Source: Fragum whitleyi (Eukaryota; Mollusca; Bivalvia; Cardiida; Cardiidae). From it: a DNA stretch of 64,000 nt. Location: assembly GCA_948146395.1 (NCBI GenBank), contig OX411544.1:91946901-92010900 (forward strand), read 5' to 3'. A program made the position numbers and the translations under genes. The notes under the pieces are model-generated. The model was given only the letters and a program-made list of their open reading frames with translations, was not told the origin of the DNA and made no database searches. The number at the start of each line of letters is the position of its first letter. Positions within the stretch are counted from its first letter, which is position 1. This document shows positions 21,964-32,507 of this stretch, in pieces.

Positions 21964-22146
21964 TTTATGCCCCCGATAGGGAGGCATCATAAATTTGACT
22001 TGTCCGTCCGTCCGTCTGTCCGTCCGTCTGTCCGTCCGTCCGTCTGTCCGTCCGTCCGTCTGTCCGTCCAAAAACTTTAACATTGGCCATAACTTCTAAA
22101 TCAAAGCGGTGTCGGGGGCATTGTCATCTTACAGTGACAGCTCTTG
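21964..22146 (+). mobile_element. Minimal HINE-like family C, copy 2 (no monomer array)
   Basis: It contains only the leader (ATGCCCCCGATAGGGAGGCA), a 70-bp GTCY tract, a short block (AAAAACTTTAACATTGGCC) and the 3' end (GGGGGCATTGTCATCTTACA, hairpin TGTCA/TGACA, then CTTG at 22143-22146). Apart from the length of the GTCY tract it is identical to copy 3 at 22383-22545. Confidence 0.85.
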
Positions 22147-22382
22147 TTTCTGATAATTTCCTGGCCTTCAGTACTATCAGTACTTTGATTTCAAAATGGC
22201 TGCCTGTTTCAAGATGGCACCCATTTTACTCTGTAAATCAACATTTTCATTTCTGGATGAATGTCGGGTAACTAATGGGCTGATCTTATTGAAACTTCAC
22301 TCACTTGTTCAGTATCACCTGGCTGATTTCTATGAAACTCCACACACTTGTTGAGTATTACCTATAGTAGTACATAATACTT

Positions 22383-22545
22383 TTTATGCCCCCGATAGGG
22401 AGGCATCATAAATTTGACTTGTCCGTCCGTCCGTCCGTCCGTCTGTCCGTCCGTCCGTCATTCCGTCCAAAAACTTTAACATTGGCCATAACTTCTAAAT
22501 CAAAGCGGTGTCGGGGGCATTGTCATCTTACAGTGACAGCTCTTG
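22383..22545 (+). mobile_element. Minimal HINE-like family C, copy 3
   Basis: Leader, GTCY tract, short block and 3' hairpin end are identical to copy 2, 240 bp upstream, with a shorter GTCY tract. Flanking sequences differ, so the pair arose by separate insertions or by local transposition rather than by duplication of the whole region. It ends in CTTG at 22542-22545. Confidence 0.85.
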
Positions 22546-22647
22546 TTCCTTTTCATTGTGGCCATTCATGGATGATTGCTCTGTAACCAACAGGCTGATT
22601 TCGATGAAATTTCACAAATTTTGTTCAGTATCACCTGAATCGCCTTT

Positions 22648-23659
22648 TTATACCCCCCAAAACGAAGTTTAGGGGGGTATATAGGAGTCACACTGTCTGT
22701 CGGTCGGTTGGTCGGTCGGTCAGTCTGTCCGCCCGTCCGTCAGTCTGTTGACTTTTGTCCGCTCAATTTCTCAGCAACTATTGGATGGATTTTGATCAAA
22801 CTTCATAGATAGACTCAGTACCAAGCCTAGTTGTGCATATTACAATTTGGTCACGGTCCATTGATTTTTCACTGAGTTATGGCCCTTTGTTGAAAATTCT
22901 TGTCCGCTCATTTTCTTGGCAACTATTAGATGGATTTGTTTTAAACTACACAGAATGAATCAGTATTGGACCTAGTTGTGCATATCCTTATTTGGTTATA
23001 GTCCATTGATTTTTCACTGAGTTATGGCCCTTTGTTGAATATACTGGTCTGTCAGTCTGTTGACTTTTGTCCGCTCCATTTCTGGGCTGCTATTGAATGA
23101 ATTTTGTTCAAACTTCATAGATAGGCAGTGTCAAGCCTATTTGTGAATATCACAATTTGGTCATGGTCCATTGATTTTTCATTGAGTTATGGCCCTTTGT
23201 TAAATTCTTGTCCGCTTATTTTCTCTGCAACTACTGGATGGATTTGCATCAAACTTCATAAAATGAACCAGTATCAAGCAGACATACGCATATCGTAATT
23301 TGGTTATGGTTCATTGATTTTCTACTGAGTTATGGCCCTTTGTTGAAAATTCTTGTCCACTCATTTTCTCAGCAACTAATGGATCGATTTGCTTCAAACT
23401 TGACAGAATGACTCAGTATCAAGCAGACTTGCGCATATCCTAATTTGGTTATGGTCCATTGATTTATGGAGTTATGGCCCTTTGATGGAATTTCTCTTCT
23501 GCTCATTTTCTCGGCAACTCATTGATGGATTTGATTTAAAATTCACAGTATGACTCAGTTTCAAGCAGACAAAAAGAACCAAGCCTGAGTGACACAGTCT
23601 TTTTCCTTTGACAAGGAGCAGTTTGGGGGGGTATTAATCACCTTCAGTGATAGCTCTAG
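22648..23659 (+). mobile_element. HINE-like element, family D
   Basis: The palindromic leader ATACCCCCCAAAACG...AGGGGGGTAT follows a T-run, then comes a GTCGGTCGGTTGGTCGG tract (a GTCY variant) at 22698-22745. Five monomers of 141-167 bp carry GAGTTATGGCCCTTTG and TTGTCCGCTCATTTTC. The 3' end has GGGGGGGTATTAATCACC, then an ATCAC/GTGAT hairpin, then CTAG at 23656-23659 before T. The core phrase is shared with family E at 39519 and family L at 53-57 kb. Confidence 0.83.
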
Positions 23660-23824
23660 TTTCTTTTTAACAAAAGGCTACCAATTTCATAATGGCTACC
23701 ACTTAATTCCCCAAATTGACAATTTCCCTTTCGGGATGAATGCGCGATATCCACTTGCCCATATTCAATAAAACTTCACACTTATTCAGTTCCACCTCAA
23801 GTTATGTAAAGCACATTTCCTTTT

Positions 23825-25191
23825 TAGCTCACCTGAGCACAAAGTGCTCAAGGTGAGCTTTTGTGATCTAGCTGTGACCGGCGTGCGGCGCGCGTCATGC
23901 GTCAACATCTTGTGTGCACCCTAGAGCCCACAATTTTTGTCCAAATGTCTTCAAACTTGGTCAGAAAAATTGTCTCCATCAACACTCGGCTAAGTTTGAA
24001 TTTTGGTCATGTGGGGTCAAAAACTAGGTCACCAGTGCAAATCTTAGAAAACCCTTGTGTGCACTCTAGAGTTCACATTTATGGCTAAATGTCTTGAAAC
24101 TTGGTCAGAATGTTTGTCTACATGATATCTCGGACGAGTTCGAAACTGAGTCATGTTGGGTCAAAAACTAGGTAACCAGGTCAAATCTTTAGAAAAACCT
24201 TTGTACGACTCTAGAAGCTACATTTCTGGCTCAAATGTCTTAAAACTTGGTCAGAATGTTTGTCTAAATGATATCTCGGATGGGTTTGAAACTGAGTCAC
24301 GTGAGGTAAAAAAAACTAGGTCACCAGGTCAAATCTTAGAAAAACCTTGAGTGCACTCTAGAGGCCACATTTCTGGCTCAAATGTCTTGATATGTGGTCA
24401 GAATGCTTTTCTCTTTGAAATCTAGGCCAAGTTCAAATTTGGGTAATATGGGTTCAAAACTAGGTCACCAGGTCAAATATTAGAAAAACCTAATGTGCAC
24501 TCTAGAGGCCACATTTCTGGCTCAAAAGTCTTGATATTTGGTCAGAATGAATGTTTGCCTCTATGAAATCTAGATTGAATTTGAATTAGGGTCACATGGG
24601 GTCAAAAACTAGGTCACTAGGTCAAATCTTAGAAAAACTTTGTGTGCCTTCTGGAAGCCACATTTGCAGCTCAAATATCTTCAAACTTGGTCAAAATAAT
24701 TATCTCCATCAACTCTCGAGACAAGTTCAAATGTGCCGCCATCATAGCTCAGCTGGTAGCGCGTCGGACTATCATTCAAAGGGTCCCGGGTTCGATCCCA
24801 GATGGCGGCAATACTCTTTCCGACATTTGTCTCTCACCAATGGGTAGATAATTGTAAACCTATTTGGGATAGCAGCTGGAGGCTAGGAAAGGGTGTAATG
24901 GTAGTACTGGTGTGAGAAATACCAGGAATCCATTGTTGGGTGCTCCAGCCGCCACGATATGACTGAAAGATTGTTAAAAGCGGCGTAAAACCCCATTCAA
25001 ACAAACAAACAAATGAGTTCAAATTTGGGTCACAGGGGTCAAAAACTAGGTCTCCAGGTCAAATCTTAGAAAAACCATGTTTGTGCACTCTAGAGGCCAC
25101 ATTTTTGGCTCATTTGTCTAGGTCAAAAAGCTGTTTTCAACATTTGCAGTCCTTGACTCAGGTGAGCGCTTTAGTGCAAATGGCCCTCTTG
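23825..25191 (+). mobile_element. HINE-like element, family B, copy 2, interrupted by a SINE
   Basis: The leader AGCTCACCTGAGCACAAAGT...AGCT is palindromic; the GTCY tract is reduced to GGCGTGCGGCGCGCGTC. Seven to eight monomers of about 145 bp carry CTAGAGGCCACATTTCTGGC and AACTTGGTCAGAAT. A SINE sits in the sixth or seventh monomer. The 3' end has CTCAGGTGAGCG, a degenerate hairpin and GGCCCTCTTG, ending at 25191. Confidence 0.8.
24735..25015 (+). mobile_element. tRNA-headed SINE with target duplication
   Basis: A tRNA-like head (24735-24810) has a perfect 7-bp acceptor stem (GCCGCCA with TGGCGGC plus discriminator A), an A box TAGCTCAGCTGG and a B box GGTTCGATCCC. An unrelated body of about 170 bp follows and ends with a GCGGCGTAAAACCCC stretch and the tail CAAACAAACAAACAAA. 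The flanks share AGTTCAAAT(G/T)TG (24724-24735 and 25016-25027), a 12-bp TSD with one mismatch. Pol III transcription from the internal boxes and mobilisation by a LINE are expected from SINE biology. The anticodon arm no longer folds as in a tRNA. Older copies of the same family lie at 52880-53162 and 55814-56065 on the minus strand. Confidence 0.88.
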
Positions 25192-25517
25192 TTCAAAATG
25201 GCTGCATCTTTCAAAATGCATTTAGCTGCCAAATTCTTGGTATTACCAGTCCACTGGGTTGATTTTGATGAAACTAATGACACACTTGTCCAGTTTCATC
25301 TCTTGTTGTGTATAACTCGTTTCTTTTCTCAAAATGGCCAATAGTTTCCAAATGTCTGCCATTTCACTCCGTAAATTGATGTTTACGTGACTGAACCGAT
25401 GCTGGCTAAGTACTGTCATTTCTAAGAGGATAGGTCACGTTAAAAAATGGTGACTTAGATGTTTGAATATTCTGAAAGTATTTCATCAAAATTGGTATTT
25501 TGTATTTGGTGCTCAAA

Positions 25518-25593
25518 GCCCTTGTAGTTTAAAGGTAAAATGTCTGGGTATTATTAATATCCACGAGTTCTGAGTTCAAATCTCAGCAGGGGT
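25518..25593 (+). tRNA. tRNA-like fold, 76 nt, probably not a standard gene
   Basis: GCCCTTG (25518-25524) pairs over 7 bp with CAGGGGT (25587-25593), including two G-U pairs. A 4-bp D-stem (GTTT/AAAT) and a perfect 5-bp T-stem (CTGAG/CTCAG) enclose the loop TTCAAAT. The anticodon arm is unusual: a 6-bp stem TGGGTA/TATCCA with loop TTATTAA, shifted two bases from the standard position, so the identity (ATT?) is unsure. A T-run follows at about 25618. It could be a variant tRNA, a mitochondrial-type tRNA copied to the nucleus, or a SINE head. Confidence 0.4.
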
Positions 25594-25962
25594 CTTACTG
25601 TTACTAAACAGATATCAATTTTTGTAAGTACATTCATATTATTCAAACAACAGTATGTTTAACTTTATTTTTGGGGGTGTTTTTGTGTGCGATTGAGCTT
25701 AACTTCTATGCTATTGCATCATTAATCAAACAGTGATTGTTACCTTCCGATAGGTGGCATTTTTCAAATACTGACCTATTTGATTTGAGCATGCTGGCAA
25801 GTGACACAAGTCACACATACATCATAACTTACATCAGACGATGCATATTTTCGCCAGCATTATTTCGTTGTGAAATCAACTGGACAGTAAATTTTATTGA
25901 TGGTTAACCCTGTCTTTTGATATCTGTGCATTTCGTATCCTCCGAAGACAAACTTATTATAT

Positions 25963-26921
25963 TTAAGCTCCAATGGCCGAAAGGCCAGTGGGCTGTTGTC
26001 ATGGTGAAGTGTCCATTGTCTGTGCGTCCGTCTGTAAATTTTTTCTTTAAAAATCTTCTCCTCTGAATCTACTGGATGTAATTCAACCAAATTTCACAGA
26101 AATTATCCTTGGGTGACCCTTTATCAGATTTCTTCAAAGAATTTTAATTGAATCAAAAACATGGCTTTAATGGGTAGAACAATTTCCATATACGGTAAAT
26201 CCTTAAAAATTCTTCTCAGAGTCTACTGGATGGAATTCAACCAAATTTCACAGAAATGATCCTTGGGTGACCCTTTATCTGATTTGTTCAAAGAATTTTT
26301 TGTTCGCTTAAAAAGCATGGCTTTAATGAGCAGATCAATTTCCATATATGGTAAAACCTTCAAAAATCTTCTTCTCAGAATCCGTTGAATAGAATTCAAC
26401 CAAATTTTACAGAAATGATCCTTGGATGAACCTTTATCACATTTCTTAAAAAAATTTTGATCGGATAAAAACATGGCTTTAATTGGCAGAGCTTTTTTCC
26501 ATATATGGTAAAACCTTCAAAAATCTTCTTCTCAGATTCTTTAGAATAGAATTCATCCAAACTTTACAGAAATGATCAATGGGTGACCTTTAATCAGTTT
26601 TCTTCAAAGAATTCTGATCGGGCGAAAAACATGGCTTTCATGGGCGGAGGTAATTTCCATATATGGTAAAACCTTCTTAAGTCTTCTTCTCAGAATATAG
26701 TGGATAGAATTCAACCAAATTTTACAAATATTATACTTGAGTGACCCTCTATCAGATTTCTTCAAAGAATTCTGATGGGATGATATTCATGGCTTTATTG
26801 GGCGAAGCTAATTTTCATATAATTATGGTAAAACCTTCAGATTTATTGCAATTGACTCTTTGAATGACTTTATTAGTATATTCAGGCCGGTGGAGCAATA
26901 CAGGCACTCTAGCGCCTCTAG
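25963..26921 (+). mobile_element. HINE-like element, family A, copy 4
   Basis: The leader AGCTCCAATGGCCGAAAGGC has a short tract GTGCGTCCGTCTG. About five diverged 158-bp monomers carry AACCAAATTTCACAGAAA and CCATATATGGTAAAACC. The 3' end has GCCGGTGGAGCAATACAGG, then an AGGCACTCTAGCGCCT hairpin and CTAG at 26918-26921 before TTT. Confidence 0.82.
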
Positions 26922-27640
26922 TTTAATAAATTTGAGCTTGATTTCACCACAATTTCTTGCTATATTCCTCTTGCTACTTTTTGGCGATAGAATTTTGAGT
27001 TATGCACACAGCATAGGAATTCTAATCCTGATCTGGATTAAGTGATAGTACGGTCCTAAAGATGGGTCAATCTTTGGAGAATATGACATGCACTGACAAT
27101 GAACAGTGATAGGAATTATAGGTCAAAATTCCAGGTCAGAAAGCAGTTGACCAATTAAAGCAAATGCTCACTCTCTTTTACGACGGATCATTCCCATTGA
27201 CCTCAGTAATGGGCTCAGTTAAATTGTTCGCCAATATGTCATCATTTTGTCCGTGACGTCATACATTACAACTGATTTCAATTCAAAAACTAGCATATGT
27301 ATATGACAGATTTTCCGTTAGCAATTTATTTTTTAAAAAACAAAAGTAGTTTGGTGGTTAAAAGTGAATAAATGAAATTTTTATGAACAGTAAATGAATA
27401 TTGAATCATATTTATGATGCCCTAAATATTTTCTCTCTTGCTTATATCTTCTATTCCTTGGTTTGACAAGAATCTTGTCATTTAGCCAATCGCAGAGGCG
27501 TATGGTGAGAGTAACGAACAACAACTTTGCTTGGAGATTGGCAAAGGTTATGCTGCACCCATCTATACAGCCGATACTGGTACCAAAATGAATTAGGTTT
27601 ATTCAGCTTAGTAAACTGACGTCTGAACTGAAAAGTGCGC
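26922..27640. other. Gene-free spacer
   Basis: AT-rich sequence without recognised repeats, RNA or protein signatures. Confidence 0.5.
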
Positions 27641-27645
27641 CCATT

Positions 27646-28130
27646 TTTAGCTCACCTGAGCACAAAGTGCTCAAGGTGAGGTATTGTGATTGGTCAATAT
27701 CTGTGGTACGTCCGTCCGTTAACATTCTTTAAAAACCTTCTCGTCAAAAACCACTGAGCCTATCAGGCTTAAACATTGCAGGTATGTTCCTTGTGTGAGG
27801 CTCTACCAATGTTGTGAAAAGAATTTAATTCCGTCAAAAACTTTGGTTGCCATGGCAACAAGAATGATTGAGTAATCTTATTAAGAAGGAAATGTTTAAA
27901 TGTCTTCTCCAGACTAACCAAAAGGGGTAGGGGTTTGAAATTTTGCATGTGGCATTGTCCGGTCATCCTGTACAAATGATGTTATAGTAATGCCACTGGG
28001 GTCTAATTTGGACTCCATACTCCATTTTACAAAGAAACAAAGAAAGAAATCTTTAAACACCATCTTTTGACAAACCATTTGGCCTAGAAGTTTGAAATTT
28101 GGCATGTGGCATTGCAATTATCAGTTTTCT
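27646..28130 (+). mobile_element. HINE-like family B, copy 3, 3'-truncated
   Basis: The leader AGCTCACCTGAGCACAAAGT...GGTGAGGT, the short tract CGTCCGTCCG and about three monomers are present (AAACATTGCAGGTATG, then GGCATGTGGCATTG at intervals). No 3' hairpin or CTTG terminus was found. Confidence 0.7.
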
Positions 28131-28457
28131 GCAACAAAATAATGCTAATTAACAATGCCACTAGCATAATCTTTGATAAGATAATAAAGGGGACTGTGCA
28201 AATCCATGTGTAATGACGATTGGTAAGAAGTATTAAATGCAAACTTTAAAGACCGAAAACAATATAATTTTTTTTAGAACATATTTGTCTAGGAATATAT
28301 TTTATAATTTATCATCTCTCATTCTATCCCGCGAAACTCTACAGGTGTCGCCATTCTAGTATTGGCGATTTTCAGGACCTTCAGTCCTTTGATTTTCTTT
28401 TCCTACAATGTTTTCTACCCTTTCCAATGGTTATTTTTCGATTTAAACACACTTTGA

Positions 28458-28522
28458 TTTGTTGTCTGCAACGTCTTTCAAATTGGAACAGTCTATAATT
28501 TTGTGGTCTGGGAAAGGGTTAA
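28458..28522 (+). mobile_element. P1 TTAA MITE, right part
   Basis: GTTGTCTGCAACGTCTTTC, TTGGAACAGTCTATAATTTT and GGTCTGGGAAAGGGTTAA match the P1 right end; TTAA is at 28519-28522. A separate element end (TTTCAGGACCTTCAGTCC) lies just upstream at about 28371 and matches one border of the 2-kb insertion at 32508-34504. Confidence 0.65.
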
Positions 28523-28730
28523 AATTTGAATAAATGACCAAATCCTGGACTGGTAGTGACAGGAATTCAAAGTAGAAATGAAAACATTGTGAGAAAATAG
28601 AAAGTTCTATTGGAATACCCTTTCTTTATTTCTCATAAAATGTTTATAACAGGGTTGTAAGGTAACAATTAAATAGTTCTGTTTGTCTGTAAAATTTCTT
28701 TCAAGTTTCAAATATCTTTAAATCAATCTG

Positions 28731-29546
28731 CAGTGTTGCATCCAGACCGCGCGATCGCGGGATTCACGCGATTTTTCAAGCCGTCGCGCATTTTCGTAAA
28801 AGTGATGGGGGAGCAATCGCCCAATTTTGGTATTACTCCCGCAATAGGAGAACCCTCTGCGCGAGAAATCAGATCCGAATTGTAGCTATTTCAGAATATT
28901 TATTGAATGTATGACCAATCTAACATTTATATTGACAGAACTTTGCCGAATTCTTTTAGCTTTTTACGCTAAAAGCTGTCCCAAAAGACAAGGAAACAGT
29001 CTATTTGGGTCCCCAGCCTACACATGCGCAGTGAATGTTTATTTTCTCACTTCCGGATTGAAATCTCGGCGTTTAAAAAACACATTTTTTATGTGTTCTG
29101 CTGACAAAAAGCATGTCATAGACATTCATCGATTCTGTTGACGACACTGATTACTTTCAATTGTGGACACGACGATGAACTTGAAAACAATGAGGAATAA
29201 ATTTAACAATACTCGGCCTTAGAAACTTACGTACCTCCGCGGACATAGCGGAATATTATTGAATACACTATAGAGATTAGGTAGATTAAATCCGATAATC
29301 ATAAATACTTTTCCATTCGGATTTGAAAAAAACGGCAAACTTCCCATCTTCTATTTAAATAGGGCATTTATTCTTACTAATAAATGAGACTTTTAAGCAC
29401 AGCAGACATTATTTTGCAAAATCGTATTTCTGTAAGCATTATTCTCTCTCGCAAACACACCACCCCCTTTGAATTTTTACTCCCCCCATTTGGCTACACC
29501 CATTGGGGAGCTCCCCCTTTTTTGGAAATTTCTGGATGCAACACTG
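28731..29546. mobile_element. Terminal-inverted-repeat element T, copy 1 (816 bp, uninterrupted)
   Basis: The left end is CAGTGTTGCATCCAGACC and the inverse of the right end is CAGTGTTGCATCCAGAAA, giving a 16-bp identical terminus. AATCTG flanks both sides (28725-28730 and 29547-29552), a 6-bp direct repeat. CAG-type ends suggest a hAT relative with a short TSD, but 6 bp is not the usual 8, so the superfamily is uncertain. The left part has CGCG-rich sequence and the right part a C-rich stretch. No transposase is encoded. Copy 2 (32151-34974) is nearly identical apart from its insertion. Confidence 0.82.
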
Positions 29547-30022
29547 AATCTGTTAAATTGACTTGCTGTCCAGATGACTTGTTGTTGATATTCTCTTTAC
29601 ACTGTTTTTGCATTCAAAATAATTTTAGGACAGTAAATAGTCTCCAAACTAGGTAAAACTGGACTAAAGCTCATATTACAATTCCTTGTTAGATTAGCAA
29701 AAAGGGATTTTTTAAAAAAAAAATTCAAGATGAGGCCATGTCAAGGTAAAGGGGGTTTTTATTAGAACCTTGCTACAGGAAAACCAACCATTTAGAATCC
29801 GATCAGGTCTGACTCAATCAAGCTGCAAAGCCACAGCAGGTAGTGAGAGATTTAGAATGAAGAGTAGTGAACTGTCCGTCTAGCGAAAAATAAAATGGCT
29901 TATCCGATGCGCAGTTACTGTGCAGCTGATCAGTATCTTTGTTTTCTCAAATGTGTATGGTTGGTTTTCCTATAGCGTGCTCAAATTTAATACAATGTAA
30001 TATATTCAATATCATGGTAATA
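29547..30022. other. Gene-free spacer
   Basis: No recognised feature. A few A- and T-runs only. Confidence 0.45.
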
Positions 30023-31285
30023 CTAGAGGCGCTAGAGCGCCTGTATCGCTCCACCGGCCTGAATATACTGATAGTCATTTAAAGAGACAATTGCAACAAA
30101 TCTGAAGGTTTTACCATATTATATGGAAATTAGCTGCGCCCATTTTAGCCATGTTTTTCATCTGATCAAAATTCTTTGAGAAATCTGGTAGAGGGTCACC
30201 CAAGGATAATTACTGTAAAATTTGATTGAATTCTATCCAAAAGATTGCCAGAAGAAGATTTTTGATAGTTTTACCATATATGGAAATTTGCTCCGCCTGT
30301 TAAAGCCATGCCATTTACCAATCAAAATTCTTTCAAGAAATCTAATAAAGGGTCACCCAAGGATCATTGCTGTAAAATTTGGTTGAATTATATCCTATAG
30401 ATTCTGAGAAAGAAATTTTTTGAAGATTTTACCATATATGGTAATTAGCTCTGCCCATTAAAGCCATGTTTTTCATCCGATCAAAATTCTTTGAAGAAAT
30501 CTGATAAAGGGTCACCCAAGGATCGTTTGTGTGAAATTTGGTTGAATTCTATCAAATAGATTCGGAGAAAGAAATTTTTGAAGGTTTTACCATATATGGA
30601 AATTGTTTTGCCTATTAAAGCCGTGTTTTTCATCCGATCAAAATTCTTTTAAGAAATCTGATAGAGGCTCACCAAAAGATCATTTGTGTAGAATTTGGTT
30701 GAATTCTATCCAATAGATTCCGAGAAAGAAATTTCTGAAGGTTTTACCATATATGGAAATTGTTTTGCCCATTTAAGCCGTGTTTTTCATCCGATCAAAA
30801 TTCTTTGAAGAAATCTGATTAAGGGTCACCCAAGGATCATTTGTGTGAAATTTGGTTGAATTCTATCAAATAGATTCTGAGGAGAAGATTTTTGAAGGTT
30901 TTACCATATATGGAAATGTTTTGCCTATTAAAGCCGTGTTTTTCATCGGATCAAAATTCTTTGAAGAAATCTGATAAAGGGTCCCCCAAGGATCATTTGT
31001 GTGAAATTTGGTTGAATTCCATCCAGTAGATTCTGAGGAGAAGATTTTTGAAGGTTTTACCATATATGGAAATTGTATTGCCCATTAAAGCCATGTTTTT
31101 CATCCAATCAAAATTCTTTGAAGAAATCTGATAAAGGGTCACCCAAGGATCATTTGTGTGAAATTGGGTTGAATTCCATCCAGTAGATTCCGAGGAGAAG
31201 ATTTTTAAAGTAAAAGTTTACGGACGGACGGACGGACGGACGGACGCACGCACGACGGACACTTCGCCATGACAATACCTCAACT
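30023..31285 (-). mobile_element. HINE-like element, family A, copy 5 (minus strand, leader lost)
   Basis: Read on the minus strand it starts with TATTGTCATGGCGAAGTGTC, then GTGCGTCCGTCCGTCCGTCC, about seven 158-bp monomers (CCATATATGGTAAAACC), and ends with GCCGGTGGAGCGATACAGG, an AGGCGCTCTAGCGCCT hairpin and CTAG (30023-30026). The palindromic leader before GTCATGG is missing. Several short frames inside are repeat shadows. Confidence 0.82.
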
Positions 31286-32150
31286 TTTAGTAGACATTTA
31301 GGCATGTTAGTTATAAGAATTGTGCCAAAGATTCTTCAAGAAATAAAAACCACTATATATCTGCCTTATTGGCATACCCCCATAAAAAAGTGGCCTGTAA
31401 AATTGGGTTATTTGTTTAGTGCCCAAAGTTGCAAACTTTTTTGTTGGTGAACTTAAATATATGACCTGTCACTCAAAACAGGGTGCTGGTCAGACAGAAA
31501 AGACTGCTAAGGCTAACAAGGGAAAGTTTTCGCCCGTCTTATATTTTCTGATTCGAGAATGTTCGTTTTACCTTATGAATAGTTTTTTTAAGTCGCCATT
31601 TGTCAAAATGGCAGACTTATTGCGATCAGCTGGAAGGGTGTATATGGTGATAGTGTAAAGGGTGTCTGTATACTGGTTTAGGCAAAGAACTACTTTTTTT
31701 CTGGAATTTACTCTAATTCTTTGCACCGGACCCAATGACACCAAAAAAGTAGTGCAGACAGTTTTAAAAAAGCAGCTATTTTGTTTGTTTAATGTAATAC
31801 TTTGACTTATATTTTTCCTTTTGAAGATAAACACAATCTTATGAAAACTTCTTAATGGATATCTTGATGTCAAAAGTAAATTTGATTTGCAAAATTAGTA
31901 CGCCGAGGATTCTACAAATTTTATTGGTCAATTAAAGGTCAAGCCATAGCCGTAGGCCGCCATATTGGAAAGATTGACGCCCCAGATTTTTACATGTAAA
32001 TAAAAACGGTATCGCTTTGTATTTCACTTCCACACAAATATTCGTTCAATGTATTTGATGAATTAATTAGTGCCTTATCAATTTACATAAGAAAAAAATT
32101 CTGATAGTGCTTGAGCCGAGGGCTTCCATTGTATCGACCTAATTCTATTT
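31286..32150. other. Gene-free spacer
   Basis: Two overlapping frames of 79 codons (+) and 101 codons (-) exist, but neither shows a motif, and each is open opposite the other only by chance. No repeat was recognised. Confidence 0.45.
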
Positions 32151-32507
32151 CAGTGTTGCATCCAGACCGCGCGATCGCGAGATTCACGCGATTTTTCAAG
32201 CCGTCGCGCATTTTCGTAAAAGTGATGGGGGAGCAATCGCCAAATTTTGGTATTACTCCCGCAATAGGAGAACCCTCTGCGCAAGAAATCAGATCCGAAT
32301 TGTAGCTATTTCAATATTTATTGAATGTATGACCAATCTTACATTTATATTGACAGAACTTTGCCGATTTCTTTTAGCTTTTTACGCTAAAAGCTGTCCC
32401 AAAAGACAAGGAAACAGTCTATTTGGGTCCCCAGCCTACACATGCGCAGTGAATGTTTATTTTCTCACTTCCGGATTGAAATCTCGGCGTTTAAAAAACA
32501 CATTTTT

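Noticed and set aside
31568..31873. 101-codon minus-strand frame
   Set aside because: No motif, no splice or start context, and it lies in AT-rich spacer; left as chance.
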